Positions 40,400 to 49,550 of a stretch of 64,000 nucleotides of DNA are shown piece by piece; within the stretch, counting starts at the first letter, position 1; every line of letters starts with the position of its first letter. Origin of the DNA: Duffyella gerundensis (GTDB lineage: Bacteria; Pseudomonadota; Gammaproteobacteria; Enterobacterales; Enterobacteriaceae); contig NZ_LN907828.1 in NCBI RefSeq assembly GCF_001517405.1, positions 248,001 to 312,000 on the forward strand, given 5' to 3'. Under the pieces are notes generated by a model. That model was not told the DNA's origin. It searched no databases and saw only the letters and a program-made list of their open reading frames with translations. Made by a program: the position numbers and the translations under genes.

Positions 40400-41381
40400 C
40401 AACGTTCTCTCGAAACTGTTTTCCCGGCACGAATTCTGGCTTGGATTACTGGTTCTGCTGCTGGCAATTGGCCTGAGCGTCAGCACCAGTGAATTTATGA
40501 CGCTGGGTAACCTGACAGATGTCGCTACCAGTTACGCCATTCTCGGTATTCTGGCCTGTGGTCTGTTTGTGGTGCTGATCGCCGGAGGCATCGACATCTC
40601 CTTTCCGGCCATCACGTCCATCGGCCAGTACGTGATGGCGAGTTACATCATTCATCACGGCGGCAGCTTTCCGCTGGCGTTTGCCATGTCAATGAGCACC
40701 GGTTTGCTGCTCGGGCTGGTTAACGGCTTTCTGGTGTACTGGCTCCGCGTTCCAGCCATCATTATCACCATCGCCACGCTAAATCTGTTCTACGGTTTAC
40801 TGGTTTATCTCACCAATGGCACCTGGTTGTACGGCTTTCCCGACTGGTTTATGAACGGCATTAACTGGTTCTCCTTTACCGCCGCTGATGGTTACGACTA
40901 TGGCCTGACGCTCCCACTGCTCAGCCTGCTGGGTGTCGTTATTGCCACCGGGGTGTTAATGAACCACACACGCGTGGGTCGTCAGATTTATGCCATGGGC
41001 AGCAATCGTGACGCCGCGTCGCGCCTCGGTTTGAACATCCTACGGCTGCATTTTTACGTTTACGGTTTTATGGGATTGCTGGCGGGCATTGCTGCGGTGG
41101 TTCAGGCGCAAATCACCCAATCGGTAGCCCCTAATTCCCTGCTCGGCTATGAGCTAACGGTGCTGGCGGCGGTGGTATTAGGCGGCACCAGTATGACCGG
41201 CGGACGTGGCTCGCTGACCGGCACCATTCTGGGTGTGCTGCTGCTGGGCTTTCTGCAAAATGGCATGACTTTGCTAAGCATTTCATCTTACTGGCATCAG
41301 GTTTTCAGCGGCGTGATCATTCTGGTCAGCATCAGCAGCACCGCGTGGAATGAAAAACGCAAACTGGCAAAGGGGATGTAA
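40392..41381 (+). CDS. Sugar ABC transporter permease 1
   Basis: This 329-residue inner-membrane permease of the RbsC/AraH (BPD_transp_2) family has eight to ten hydrophobic segments. It has AGGIDISFPAITSIGQYVM, PAIIITIATLNLFYGLLVYL and the conserved late segment LTVLAAVVLGGTSMTGGRGS. Its start overlaps the ATPase stop by 8 bases. Paired with the next gene it would form a heterodimeric permease, as in the Lsr autoinducer-2 importer, rather than the homodimer of RbsC. Confidence 0.92.
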   Translation: MDNNVLSKLFSRHEFWLGLLVLLLAIGLSVSTSEFMTLGNLTDVATSYAILGILACGLFVVLIAGGIDISFPAITSIGQYVMASYIIHHGGSFPLAFAMSMSTGLLLGLVNGFLVYWLRVPAIIITIATLNLFYGLLVYLTNGTWLYGFPDWFMNGINWFSFTAADGYDYGLTLPLLSLLGVVIATGVLMNHTRVGRQIYAMGSNRDAASRLGLNILRLHFYVYGFMGLLAGIAAVVQAQITQSVAPNSLLGYELTVLAAVVLGGTSMTGGRGSLTGTILGVLLLGFLQNGMTLLSISSYWHQVFSGVIILVSISSTAWNEKRKLAKGM

Positions 41382-41382
41382 C

Positions 41383-42336
41383 ATGACCACCTTGAACCGA
41401 TTCTTCCCTGGCGACCGCATCATACGTTTGCAGTTGCTGATTATCATCGCCGTTGCCGTGCTGTTCTCGTTCACGCTGGGCGGCAGTTTTTACAGCATCG
41501 GCAATTTCCAGTCGATCTCCTCGCAATTACCGATTCTGGGCATGCTGGCGCTGGGAATGGGTATCACCATGCTCACCGGCGGTATCAACCTTTCCGTGAT
41601 TGCCGGTGCCAACGCCTGTTCGCTGGTGATGGCGGCCATTTTGGTGGCGCATCCGAACCAGCCAGAATATTTCGCACTGGCGATGCTCGCCGGTCTGGGG
41701 GTGGCCGTGGTGATTGGTGTGCTCAATGGCGCATTGATCGCTTATATCGGTGTTTCGCCGATTTTGGCAACGCTGGGTACCATGACGCTCATTGCCGGGC
41801 TGAATATTCTGCTGACGAACGGCGCCGTGATTTCCGGCTTCCCGACGGCAATCCAGTACCTCAGCAACGGCAGCCTGCTGGGTATTCCGGTTGCCCTGCT
41901 TTTATTCCTGCTGGTAGCGCTGCTGTTGTGGGTCTTACTGGAACACACCACGCTTGGTCGCAGCCTGTATCTGATGGGTTCCAATGAACAGGCCACGCGC
42001 TTCAGTGGTGTCAACACCCACAAAGTCACCATTGCAGTTTACGTGCTCTCTGCGCTGCTCGGCTGGGGCGCGGCACTGCTGATGATGTCCAAATTTAACT
42101 CTGCCAAAGCAGGCTACGGCGACTCCTATTTGCTGGTAACTATTCTGGCTTCCGTGCTGGGTGGAATTAATCCCGATGGCGGTTTTGGTCGGGTTATCGG
42201 GCTGGTACTGGCGCTGATTGTCCTGCAAATGCTGGAAAGCGGCCTGAACCTGATGGGCGTCAGCAGTTACCTGACCATGGCTCTGTGGGGCTGCGTACTG
42301 ATCCTGTTTATCGCTCTGCAAAACAGAAAATCATAA
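41383..42336 (+). CDS. Sugar ABC transporter permease 2
   Basis: This 317-residue BPD_transp_2 permease begins at the ATG at 41383, one base after the stop of permease 1, behind AAAGGGGATG. It has LTGGINLSVIAGANACSLVM, VSPILATLGTMTLIAGLNIL and LLVTILASVLGGINPDGGFG. The longer frame from 41350 overlaps permease 1 and is not needed. It is the second half of the heterodimeric channel. Confidence 0.92.
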   Translation: MTTLNRFFPGDRIIRLQLLIIIAVAVLFSFTLGGSFYSIGNFQSISSQLPILGMLALGMGITMLTGGINLSVIAGANACSLVMAAILVAHPNQPEYFALAMLAGLGVAVVIGVLNGALIAYIGVSPILATLGTMTLIAGLNILLTNGAVISGFPTAIQYLSNGSLLGIPVALLLFLLVALLLWVLLEHTTLGRSLYLMGSNEQATRFSGVNTHKVTIAVYVLSALLGWGAALLMMSKFNSAKAGYGDSYLLVTILASVLGGINPDGGFGRVIGLVLALIVLQMLESGLNLMGVSSYLTMALWGCVLILFIALQNRKS

Positions 42337-42364
42337 GCGAACGCTTTTTATGAAGGGAAACAAC

Positions 42365-44005
42365 ATGGCAAGTTATTTTATTGGCGTAGACGTAGGAACT
42401 GGCAGCGCCCGTGCGGGCGTCTTCGACATGAGCGGCCGCATGGTTGGCCAGGCCAGCCGCGAGATCACCTTGTACCGCCCGAAAGCGGATTTCGTCGAAC
42501 AATCTTCCGATGAGATCTGGCAATCCGTCTGTAATGCCGTCAAAGACGCGGTTAATCAGGCCGATATCAACCCAATTCAGGTAAAAGGAGTCGGTTTTGA
42601 CGCTACCTGTTCGTTGGTCGTGCTGGATAAAGAAGGCAAACCGCTGACCGTCAGCCCGTCCGGACGCAGCGAGCAGAATATTATTGTTTGGATGGATCAC
42701 CGCGCAATCACGCAGGCAGAACGTATTAATGCCACCGGTCACCGCGTGCTGGAATTCGTTGGGGGAATTATTTCGCCGGAAATGCAGACGCCAAAACTGC
42801 TCTGGTTGAAACAGCACATGCCGACCACCTGGAGCAACGTCGGGCATCTGTTCGACCTGCCTGATTTCCTCACCTGGCGCGCCACGCATGACACCACGCG
42901 CTCGTTATGCTCAACCGTCTGCAAGTGGACCTATATCGGTCACGAAGACCGCTGGGACCCGAGCTATTTCCGCCAGATCGGCCTGGATGACTTGCTGGAA
43001 AACAACGCGTCGAAAATCGGCAGCGAAGTAAAAACCATGGGCGAGCCGTTGGGTCATGGACTGACACAGCGCGCCGCTGCGGAAATGGGTTTGATGGCCG
43101 GCACGGCGGTCAGCGTCTCGATTATTGATGCACACGCGGGCAGCCTTGGCATTCTTGGTGCCAGTGGGCCATCCGGCGAGTCAGCGGATTTCGACAACCG
43201 CATTGCGCTGATCGGCGGCACATCCACTGCACATATGGCCATGTCACGTAGCGCGCGCTATATCGGTGGGATCTGGGGGCCTTATTATTCGGCGATTCTG
43301 CCGGATTACTGGCTGAATGAAGGTGGGCAATCTACCACTGGCGCATTGGTTGACCATGTGATTCAGTCACACCCGTGTTATCAGGATCTGCTGAAGCAGG
43401 GTAAAGATAGCGGCAAGACCATTTATGAAATACTGAACGGCATCCTGCGCAAAATGGCGGGTGAACCAGAGAATATCGCGTTCCTGACCAAAGACATTCA
43501 TATGCTGCCCTATTTCCATGGCAACCGCTCACCGCGTGCTAACCCGACGCTGACTGGAACGCTGACGGGTCTGAAACTGTCACGCACACCAGAAGACATG
43601 GCACTGCACTACCTTGCCACCATTCAGGCGCTGGCGCTCGGTACTCGCCATATTATTGAGACGATGAACCTGAGCGGTTACTGCATCGATACCATGATGG
43701 CAAGTGGCGGCGGCACCAAAAATCCCGTCTTTGTGCAGGAACATTCCAATGCAACAGGCTGCGCGATGCTGTTGCCGGAAGAGAGTGAAGCGATGTTGCT
43801 CGGCAGTGCCATGATGGGCACCGTCGCAGCAGGTGCGTACGATTCTCTGCCAGAAGCGATGGCCGCTATGAGCCGCATCGGTAAAACCATCACGCCACAG
43901 ACCAACAAAATCAAAGAGTATTACGATCGGAAATACCGTGTATTCCATGAGATGTACCACGACAGCATGAAATACCGTCAGCTGATGCAGGGGGAAACCA
44001 AATGA
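42365..44005 (+). CDS. FGGY-family carbohydrate kinase (D-ribulokinase-like, YpCarbK type)
   Basis: This 546-residue cytosolic kinase has the FGGY layout. The N-terminal ATPase fold opens with FIGVDVGTGSARAGVFD. A WMDHRA segment (residues about 105) and FDLPDFLTWRATHD follow. The second domain has VSIIDAHAGSLG, IGGTSTAHMAMS and MMASGGGTKNPVFVQEHSNA. This subgroup (Yersinia YpCarbK, yeast YDR109C) phosphorylates D-ribulose. AAGGGAAACA precedes the ATG at 42365; 5 residues further upstream are possible but lack support. Its stop overlaps the SIS gene start (ATGA). The product would be a pentulose 5-phosphate (inference from family). Confidence 0.9.
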   Translation: MASYFIGVDVGTGSARAGVFDMSGRMVGQASREITLYRPKADFVEQSSDEIWQSVCNAVKDAVNQADINPIQVKGVGFDATCSLVVLDKEGKPLTVSPSGRSEQNIIVWMDHRAITQAERINATGHRVLEFVGGIISPEMQTPKLLWLKQHMPTTWSNVGHLFDLPDFLTWRATHDTTRSLCSTVCKWTYIGHEDRWDPSYFRQIGLDDLLENNASKIGSEVKTMGEPLGHGLTQRAAAEMGLMAGTAVSVSIIDAHAGSLGILGASGPSGESADFDNRIALIGGTSTAHMAMSRSARYIGGIWGPYYSAILPDYWLNEGGQSTTGALVDHVIQSHPCYQDLLKQGKDSGKTIYEILNGILRKMAGEPENIAFLTKDIHMLPYFHGNRSPRANPTLTGTLTGLKLSRTPEDMALHYLATIQALALGTRHIIETMNLSGYCIDTMMASGGGTKNPVFVQEHSNATGCAMLLPEESEAMLLGSAMMGTVAAGAYDSLPEAMAAMSRIGKTITPQTNKIKEYYDRKYRVFHEMYHDSMKYRQLMQGETK

Positions 44006-44610
44006 ACGCGGAAGAAGAGTTTGGCCTGGCGTGTCAGGGCTGGCAGACCTACAGCCAGGAATTACTGGCTTTGCAGCGTAATCTTGATGCCGATACCTGG
44101 CAGCAGTTGCTGACGCTGGTCACGCGCTGCAAAGGCAAAATTGCCGTGACCGGCGTCGGCACTTCGGGCATTGCCGCGCGTAAAATCGCACACATGCTGG
44201 CGTGCGTCGAGCAACCGGCCGTTTACCTCAGTGCGACAGATGCGGCCCACGGCGACCTGGGTTTTATGCGCAGCAACGATCTGATGATTCTGATTTCACG
44301 CGGCGGCAACTCTGAAGAACTGACACGCCTGCTGCCGACGTTGAAAACTAAAGGCGTGACGATTATTAGCGTGACCGAGAATCTGGACTCGCCGATTGCC
44401 TCGGCCGCTACGCTGGTAGTGAAAACACATATCCAGCGGGAAATCGACCCGTTCAATATGTTGGCCACCACCTCTATCGTGCTGGTGCTGGCGGTATTTG
44501 ATGCGCTGTGCGGCAACATCATGCTGCGTAATGGCTTTAATCAGGAGCGTCTGTTGAAAGTTCATCCGGGCGGAAATGTCGGCAAGATCCTGCGCGAAAA
44601 GGATCGGTGA
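44002..44610 (+). CDS. SIS-domain sugar-phosphate isomerase (arabinose 5-phosphate isomerase-like)
   Basis: This 202-residue single SIS domain has VTGVGTSGIAARKIAHMLAC, YLSATDAAHGDLGFM, LISRGGNSEELTRLLPTLKT and the C-terminal HPGGNVGK. This series closely parallels KdsD/GutQ arabinose 5-phosphate isomerases, but the CBS-domain pair of those enzymes is missing (202 versus about 325 residues). It probably interconverts D-arabinose 5-phosphate and D-ribulose 5-phosphate. Coupled to the kinase by ATGA. With the transporter this suggests import and conversion of D-arabinose/ribulose-like sugars to the pentose phosphate pathway. Confidence 0.87.
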   Translation: MNAEEEFGLACQGWQTYSQELLALQRNLDADTWQQLLTLVTRCKGKIAVTGVGTSGIAARKIAHMLACVEQPAVYLSATDAAHGDLGFMRSNDLMILISRGGNSEELTRLLPTLKTKGVTIISVTENLDSPIASAATLVVKTHIQREIDPFNMLATTSIVLVLAVFDALCGNIMLRNGFNQERLLKVHPGGNVGKILREKDR

Positions 44611-44818
44611 ACAGTCCAGCCGTCGCTTCCGTTGCCCGCTCAGCCAGAAATGAGATGGCACGTGTTATTGGTCGTCATGCGGGCAACATATCAATGCGGA
44701 TACCGTGCAAAACGCGCATCTACAAAAAACAGAGTAGCTGGTACGCTATTGCTGTCTGTAACGAGCTGGATTTTTTAGAGATCTGTAGCCTCACTGATTC
44801 TGTTCGTGGCAGTTAAAC

Positions 44819-44876
44819 GTCCGCTTGCCGATCATAGCGGATGATGTTGGTCCGTAGCCCGCTGTCACCAAACGGC
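44819..44876 (+). repeat. Degenerate two-hairpin element in the 44611-44971 gap
   Basis: CGTCCGCTTGCCGATCATAG + CGGATG keeps the first hairpin. The second (TAGCCCGCTGTCACCAAACG) is eroded. The rest of the 361-base gap contains only a 69-codon frame at 44607-44816 that I do not support. Confidence 0.55.
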
Positions 44877-44971
44877 AAGGAATGATCTGTCGCTAGCAAA
44901 ACTGGGCTGCATCCGGCTCTTTTACAAAAAGCGATGTAATTAAGGGACGCAGCCTGGCGCAGGGAAAGCAT

Positions 44972-46330
44972 TTACTTCAGCGGTGCCGCCAGCGTGACAA
45001 TCCACAACTCGCTGTCCGACTCCGGTTTTTTCAGCGGCTTCACGCCGATAGTGGTTGCAACCGGCTTATCATCTATCGTTAGCGTACCCTGTTCAGTCAC
45101 CCGATAATCCTTGCGCTTCTTACCTTCCACCGGATTTTGCATGACTGTTTTCACGCCGAAGTCATTGTCATTGGTGACCGCCAGCGTTTTATTGTCGATC
45201 AACGCCAGACCTTCAGCTTTCTCCTGCTGCCAGCCAAGTTGACGTAAATCGACCACCAGCGTTTTAGCGGCGAGCTTAATGCCGCGCTTCGCCAGCGCTT
45301 TCTCGTCGTCAAACTCTGTATACTCGCCAGGCTTATCGAACGCGGCAAGATCGGTAGCCGGGCTAAGATCCACCTTATAGATCAGGTTGCGCATCGCGTC
45401 GTCTTTGTCGCTGCCTTGTTCAATCAGCAGGATATGCTGATTGTCGAGCGCCACGATATCGCCAATTTTTGCGTCGCTGTTTTTACTGTAAGCGGCGCTG
45501 TCGATAGGGTAACCATACATCGCGGTTTTCCCGGTCGCCGGATCGAAGCTCACCAGACGGGTAAAGCGCGCCTGCTTTTTACTTTTACCATCGATATCCA
45601 GCGTGCTCTGCACCGCGGCGATGATACGCCCGTCCGGCATGCGGGTGAGCCCTTCAAATCCACGATTTGGCTGACGCCATTTGAGAACGTTCGGCAGACC
45701 GCCCGCGATCGATTTCTCTCCCTCTGCTGCCTGCGGCCCATGAATAGTCAGGATCTTGCCGCGCTCATCAACGTTAATCAGGAACGGGCCATATTCATCG
45801 CACAGCCAATATCCTCCCTTGCCGTCTGGCGTAATGCCTTCCGTATCCAGACCGCGGTTGTCGCCATGCAGCACTTTCAACGTATCGCTTAACGCAATTT
45901 CATTGGTTGATCCGATGATGCCATCCTGCAACGGCAAGCCGTTGATATTGCCTTTGTCGTCATGCAACGGTCGGGCGTCCGTGGCCTCCGCTTTGCCGTT
46001 TTGCACCCGAATATTCATCAGTAGCGGGGCGAACTCTGGCGTGACGAAAATTTTTGCCTCTCGCTTACCCACATCAGGCGAGTCGGCATTCGGCCCGCGA
46101 TCGGTGACGGTCGCGAAGGTGAGCGCATCCCCCTGCTTGCCGGTAAACAGCAAACCGGAGCCGATTCCCACCGGCAACCCCTTTGGAAATGCGCTGGCGA
46201 ATGCGCCGTTGTAGCTTACGTGCGTACCTTCGGGAAAACTGACGATATAGCGCTCGACCTGCGGCTGCGCCGCCAGCGTTGATGAAGAGAGCGCACAGCC
46301 GATAACCAGAGAAATAGCTTTTATTTTCAT
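44972..46330 (-). CDS. Exported esterase-like/phytase-like beta-propeller protein
   Basis: This protein is 452 residues from ATG 46328-46330, with a signal peptide (MKIKAISLVIGCALSSSTLA). The mature part belongs to the esterase-like phytase family (PF13449-type): ATVTDRGPNADSPDVG, TEGITPDGKGGYWLCDEYGP, GFEGLTRMPDGRIIAAVQST and VTNDNDFGVKTVM. Such periplasmic propellers are expected to hydrolyse phosphate esters or bind calcium; activity is not established. The frame reaches 46489, but those 53 residues are not signal-like. The gene stands alone. Confidence 0.85.
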   Translation of the reverse strand: MKIKAISLVIGCALSSSTLAAQPQVERYIVSFPEGTHVSYNGAFASAFPKGLPVGIGSGLLFTGKQGDALTFATVTDRGPNADSPDVGKREAKIFVTPEFAPLLMNIRVQNGKAEATDARPLHDDKGNINGLPLQDGIIGSTNEIALSDTLKVLHGDNRGLDTEGITPDGKGGYWLCDEYGPFLINVDERGKILTIHGPQAAEGEKSIAGGLPNVLKWRQPNRGFEGLTRMPDGRIIAAVQSTLDIDGKSKKQARFTRLVSFDPATGKTAMYGYPIDSAAYSKNSDAKIGDIVALDNQHILLIEQGSDKDDAMRNLIYKVDLSPATDLAAFDKPGEYTEFDDEKALAKRGIKLAAKTLVVDLRQLGWQQEKAEGLALIDNKTLAVTNDNDFGVKTVMQNPVEGKKRKDYRVTEQGTLTIDDKPVATTIGVKPLKKPESDSELWIVTLAAPLK

Positions 46331-46624
46331 ATTGTTAATATCCAGGTAAGGAAGCTGACAGCGTAAACAACAAAAATGGCAGGAAAATGAAATCTCCGGG
46401 AAACATTGGCTGCTAACAGGTTGATTTCTCCACCGGTGAGAAGGTGGATGGTGAGAGAAGGAACTCGTATGTTTAGATAGTATGGTCAAAATCTCAGAAC
46501 AGAAGCGGTGACATTAATGCAGCACTGGTCATTAATGTTAAGGAAGAGAGTTCACTGAGACAGGCATGACCGGCAAGGGAGCTAAAGATGTTCAGTCTGG
46601 TAGCGCCTTTCCCTTAACCGGCAA

Positions 46625-46691
46625 CGTCTGCTACTCGCTCAAAGCGGACATAGGCTTGATGTCAGTCCGTTTTGTGCCAGAAGCGGACATC
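46625..46691 (+). repeat. Two-hairpin element in the 46331-46915 gap
   Basis: First hairpin GTCTGCTACTCGCTCAAAGC + GGAC, link ATAGGCTTGATGTCA, second hairpin GTCCGTTTTGTGCCAGAAGC + GGAC. It shares a stretch of about 46 nearly identical bases with the copy at 50265, including the same substitutions (AAAGCGG, CCGTTTTG). These two are therefore a recent pair. The remainder of the 585-base gap is AT-rich toward the next gene and holds no supported gene. Confidence 0.85.
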
Positions 46692-46915
46692 TTGTCAGGG
46701 CTCTTTTAGCCCTACTCTAAAAAGTCCATAAATTCTTTTACTGTTTAGCAGGCTACATATTTACTCTGCAGACTATTATCTTGCTGCTTTTGGTCCTGCC
46801 TGATATGTAATTCAGGCGCTGGAAGAGTAAGCAGACCAACAACGTTGACTTTGGATCTCCGCCAATTTATAGATAAATAAATACCATTATAATTTTTATC
46901 AAGGGATACAGGCTC

Positions 46916-47923
46916 ATGCCATTTCAGGATAGTCTTCAACAGGAACTCATTGCATCTATAAAAAAATCACTAACTTTCGATGTTCTGTATCAAAGAATAA
47001 GACCAGATATCTCTACGTTTATCGCGGCAACTTCAAAATTACCTTTAAAAAACCTTGATGACTGGGAGCGTCTCATCCGGAGTGAGGTTTCCTGGCCTCT
47101 TCAGACCTCGAATCCAACACGTGCAAAATTTGATAGCCATCCGATAGGTTCTTTGACATGGCTGGATATATGTAACGCTGATGGTTTCAGGCGAGAAAGA
47201 GCATTAAAGATATTATCAGGTGGAGCACCTAATAGTTTTTTGTTTGCTTTAGCCGTCAGAAGATTAAATGACTGGGTTCCTCAGGTAAGAGAAGCTGCAC
47301 GCAATGCTTTGCCACTAATCGCCGAATTTTCAAATCCAGAGATTATCGTTGATGTATTGTTCATAACGCTACCTTACTGGAACTCATGGGGAAGAATGGA
47401 AGAAGCCGAAAAAAATGCTCTGGTGCAAATTATTTTGATGGATAAAGTAGCCGAGCCTCTAAAAAAACGGCTTATGTTATCTATCTCAGGACCAGTCGCT
47501 ACTGTTTTTGTACAAGCAGGTCTTACCTCTGCATTAGACAACTTCCTGACTGAGATTGCTAATTCATCCGTTCAACCCTCCTTGCGAGCAAAAGCATATC
47601 GTTGCCTGTTTGAAGGTAGATTTGTTTGGGCTGAAGGAGTGGAATGGAAATGGATTGATAAAGTACACGGCATTAAGCGTCGCATTCCTGTTTTAAAGGA
47701 GCGAGTTATACCTGTACCCAGACCATTTCTTGAGAACCTAAGAATGGCAACTATTGATCGTTCGCCTATGGTTCGGCGTATATCCGGAGAAATGCTCATC
47801 AAGAAACTGGATTTTATTGGTGATGAAGCATTAACGCTGGCAAAAATACTGGCATCCGATACATCCCCATCAGTTGCGGAGCGAGGAGCCTATGCATTGG
47901 CTGACTTAGAAAAACGTGAGTGA
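46916..47923 (+). CDS. HEAT-repeat-like protein, unrecognised
   Basis: This 335-residue soluble, mostly helical protein opens MPFQDSLQQELIASIKKSLT. Helix pairs resembling HEAT repeats recur: AVRRLNDWVPQVREAARNAL, PLIAEFSNPEIIVDVLFITL, RMATIDRSPMVRRISGEMLI and SDTSPSVAERGAYALADLEK. AAGGGATACAGGCTC precedes the ATG. GC content is clearly below its neighbours, and a dispersed element lies on each side (46625, 48056), suggesting acquired DNA. No enzyme motif is seen; HEAT proteins usually bind partners. It may be an accessory immunity or scaffold protein (guess). Confidence 0.7.
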   Translation: MPFQDSLQQELIASIKKSLTFDVLYQRIRPDISTFIAATSKLPLKNLDDWERLIRSEVSWPLQTSNPTRAKFDSHPIGSLTWLDICNADGFRRERALKILSGGAPNSFLFALAVRRLNDWVPQVREAARNALPLIAEFSNPEIIVDVLFITLPYWNSWGRMEEAEKNALVQIILMDKVAEPLKKRLMLSISGPVATVFVQAGLTSALDNFLTEIANSSVQPSLRAKAYRCLFEGRFVWAEGVEWKWIDKVHGIKRRIPVLKERVIPVPRPFLENLRMATIDRSPMVRRISGEMLIKKLDFIGDEALTLAKILASDTSPSVAERGAYALADLEKRE

Positions 47924-48055
47924 TTCTTTAATACTCCATTCATACAAGACGTGTTGATTATGCTTCTTGTGTCAGCGACTACCTGACCTATTCCCACTTA
48001 ATTAACACACGGCAATGTTAATAATGCTCCCGTGAAAGTGAGAACAATTTCGTAC

Positions 48056-48122
48056 TACCACTTCTCGCTCATAGCGGACATAAGCCTGACGTCAGTCCGC
48101 TCTGTGCCGGGAGCGGACATAT
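48056..48122 (+). repeat. Two-hairpin element in the 47924-48274 gap
   Basis: First hairpin with an eroded left arm (ACCACTTCTCGCTCATAGCG + GAC). Link ATAAGCCTGACGTCA. Second hairpin GTCCGCTCTGTGCCGGGAGC + GGAC, where both arms have changed yet still pair. The rest of the 351-base gap shows nothing supportable. Confidence 0.8.
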
Positions 48123-48274
48123 GTCTGGCCTCTATGAGTGCGTGTTTCTCCTGCCATTTCAGTCGTCCAGACAAGCAAAATCGAATGAACGCTGTTGATA
48201 ATCAGTGAAGAGGTGGCGGCGGCCATGAACTTCCAGCCGCCTCCTTAAGTAGCTTACCGTTGGTTGGGTTGCCG

Positions 48275-49453
48275 TCAATTCGTGCCGCGTTGGTATTCGC
48301 CGTGCAGGCGCGCTGCTGCAGGGGAGGCAAAGAGATTATTCAGACGGGAGCGTGCCGTCATCTGGCGGAATGTACCTTGCTGGGCCGGATTGCCGGCATC
48401 ATGCATTGTGTCTGTCATCCAGACTGCAAAATCCTGGTAGTTCCAGATGCGTGGCAGGCAAGTATCGGTGTAGCTATCGAGGGTTCTCCTGTCCTGATTG
48501 CGCACGGCGTCCAACAGGGCCTGGGCAAGAACATCCACATCGTAAAGTGCCATGTTCATGCCCTTTGCACTGGCAGGCGGCACCATATGGGCCGCATCGC
48601 CGGTGAGGAAAAGATTGCCATACTGCATTGGTGCATAGACGACGGAACGTAACGGCACGAAGTCGATATTGTGCACCACGGCATTCTGGATAGTGTCATC
48701 GTTCAGGCGGAGGCGAATTTCGTCCCAGATGCGTTTCTCTGGCCAATCCTCGGCAGTGTCGGTCAATGCGCATTGCAGATAATAGCGACTGCGCTGCGGC
48801 CCGCGCGGCAACTGGCCGACAAAGCCGTGATCGCTGACAGCCATGATCGGATCACCTGTCACCGGGGCCTCAACCAATGCGGCCATCCAGGCATAGCCGA
48901 ACTCATGAACATACCGGGTCAAAATTCCATAGGGAATGGATGCTCGGCTGACGCCACGATCGGCATCGCACCCGACGATAAAGCCGCAGACTATCTCGTG
49001 ATGGCCGCCGGCGTCAGAATAGGCCACTGAGGGGCGGCGGTCCGCCTCATTGGTGATCACCACGTCGGCGACCTCGAAACGCACATCGCCCGCCATGGCG
49101 TCGATCAATTCCCGCAACAGGTTGTTGACCAGCATTTGCTGAGTGCAGAACCGGCTCTGCGCGTCTCCCTCGTCACCGATATCAAAAATGCGGCCAACGC
49201 CATTGACGCGATAATCGATTGTCTGGGCGACGGGGCCAGCAAGAAGTTTGTCGGCCAGTCCCCAGCGCTCGAACATCTCCACCCCGCGCGCCTCGACAAC
49301 GCCTGCTCTCTGACGAACCTCGACATAAGTGCGATTGCGCCGCTCCAGTACCACGCAGGGTACGCCGGATTTCTGCAGAAATGTTGCCAGCGTCAGACCC
49401 GCCACCCCTGCACCGATAATGGCAACCTTCGTCTCTTCGTAACTTATAGTCAT
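48275..49453 (-). CDS. pobA: 4-hydroxybenzoate 3-monooxygenase-like flavoprotein (PobA family)
   Basis: This 392-residue FAD-dependent aromatic hydroxylase has the dinucleotide fold VAIIGAGVAGLTLATFLQKS, RQRAGVVEARGVEMFERWGL (the PobA R-x-R-A-G-V-x-E segment), GCDADRGVSRASIP (D-G-type motif) and GDAAHMVPPASAKGMNMALY. The length matches PobA (about 394). It would hydroxylate 4-hydroxybenzoate or a related phenolic to a catechol such as protocatechuate with NAD(P)H and O2. No ring-cleavage genes are nearby. It is controlled probably by the divergent TetR gene, where PobR (AraC/IclR) is usual. The substrate specificity is inferred from family. Confidence 0.83.
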   Translation of the reverse strand: MTISYEETKVAIIGAGVAGLTLATFLQKSGVPCVVLERRNRTYVEVRQRAGVVEARGVEMFERWGLADKLLAGPVAQTIDYRVNGVGRIFDIGDEGDAQSRFCTQQMLVNNLLRELIDAMAGDVRFEVADVVITNEADRRPSVAYSDAGGHHEIVCGFIVGCDADRGVSRASIPYGILTRYVHEFGYAWMAALVEAPVTGDPIMAVSDHGFVGQLPRGPQRSRYYLQCALTDTAEDWPEKRIWDEIRLRLNDDTIQNAVVHNIDFVPLRSVVYAPMQYGNLFLTGDAAHMVPPASAKGMNMALYDVDVLAQALLDAVRNQDRRTLDSYTDTCLPRIWNYQDFAVWMTDTMHDAGNPAQQGTFRQMTARSRLNNLFASPAAARLHGEYQRGTN

Positions 49454-49550
49454 GTTTCTTCCTTCAATCGTTTCACATTGAAATTCATGAAGTTAAAAAT
49501 ATAATCTTTTAGTTACATTCGATAGTCACTTACGCTGGCCGAGGTTTTGA

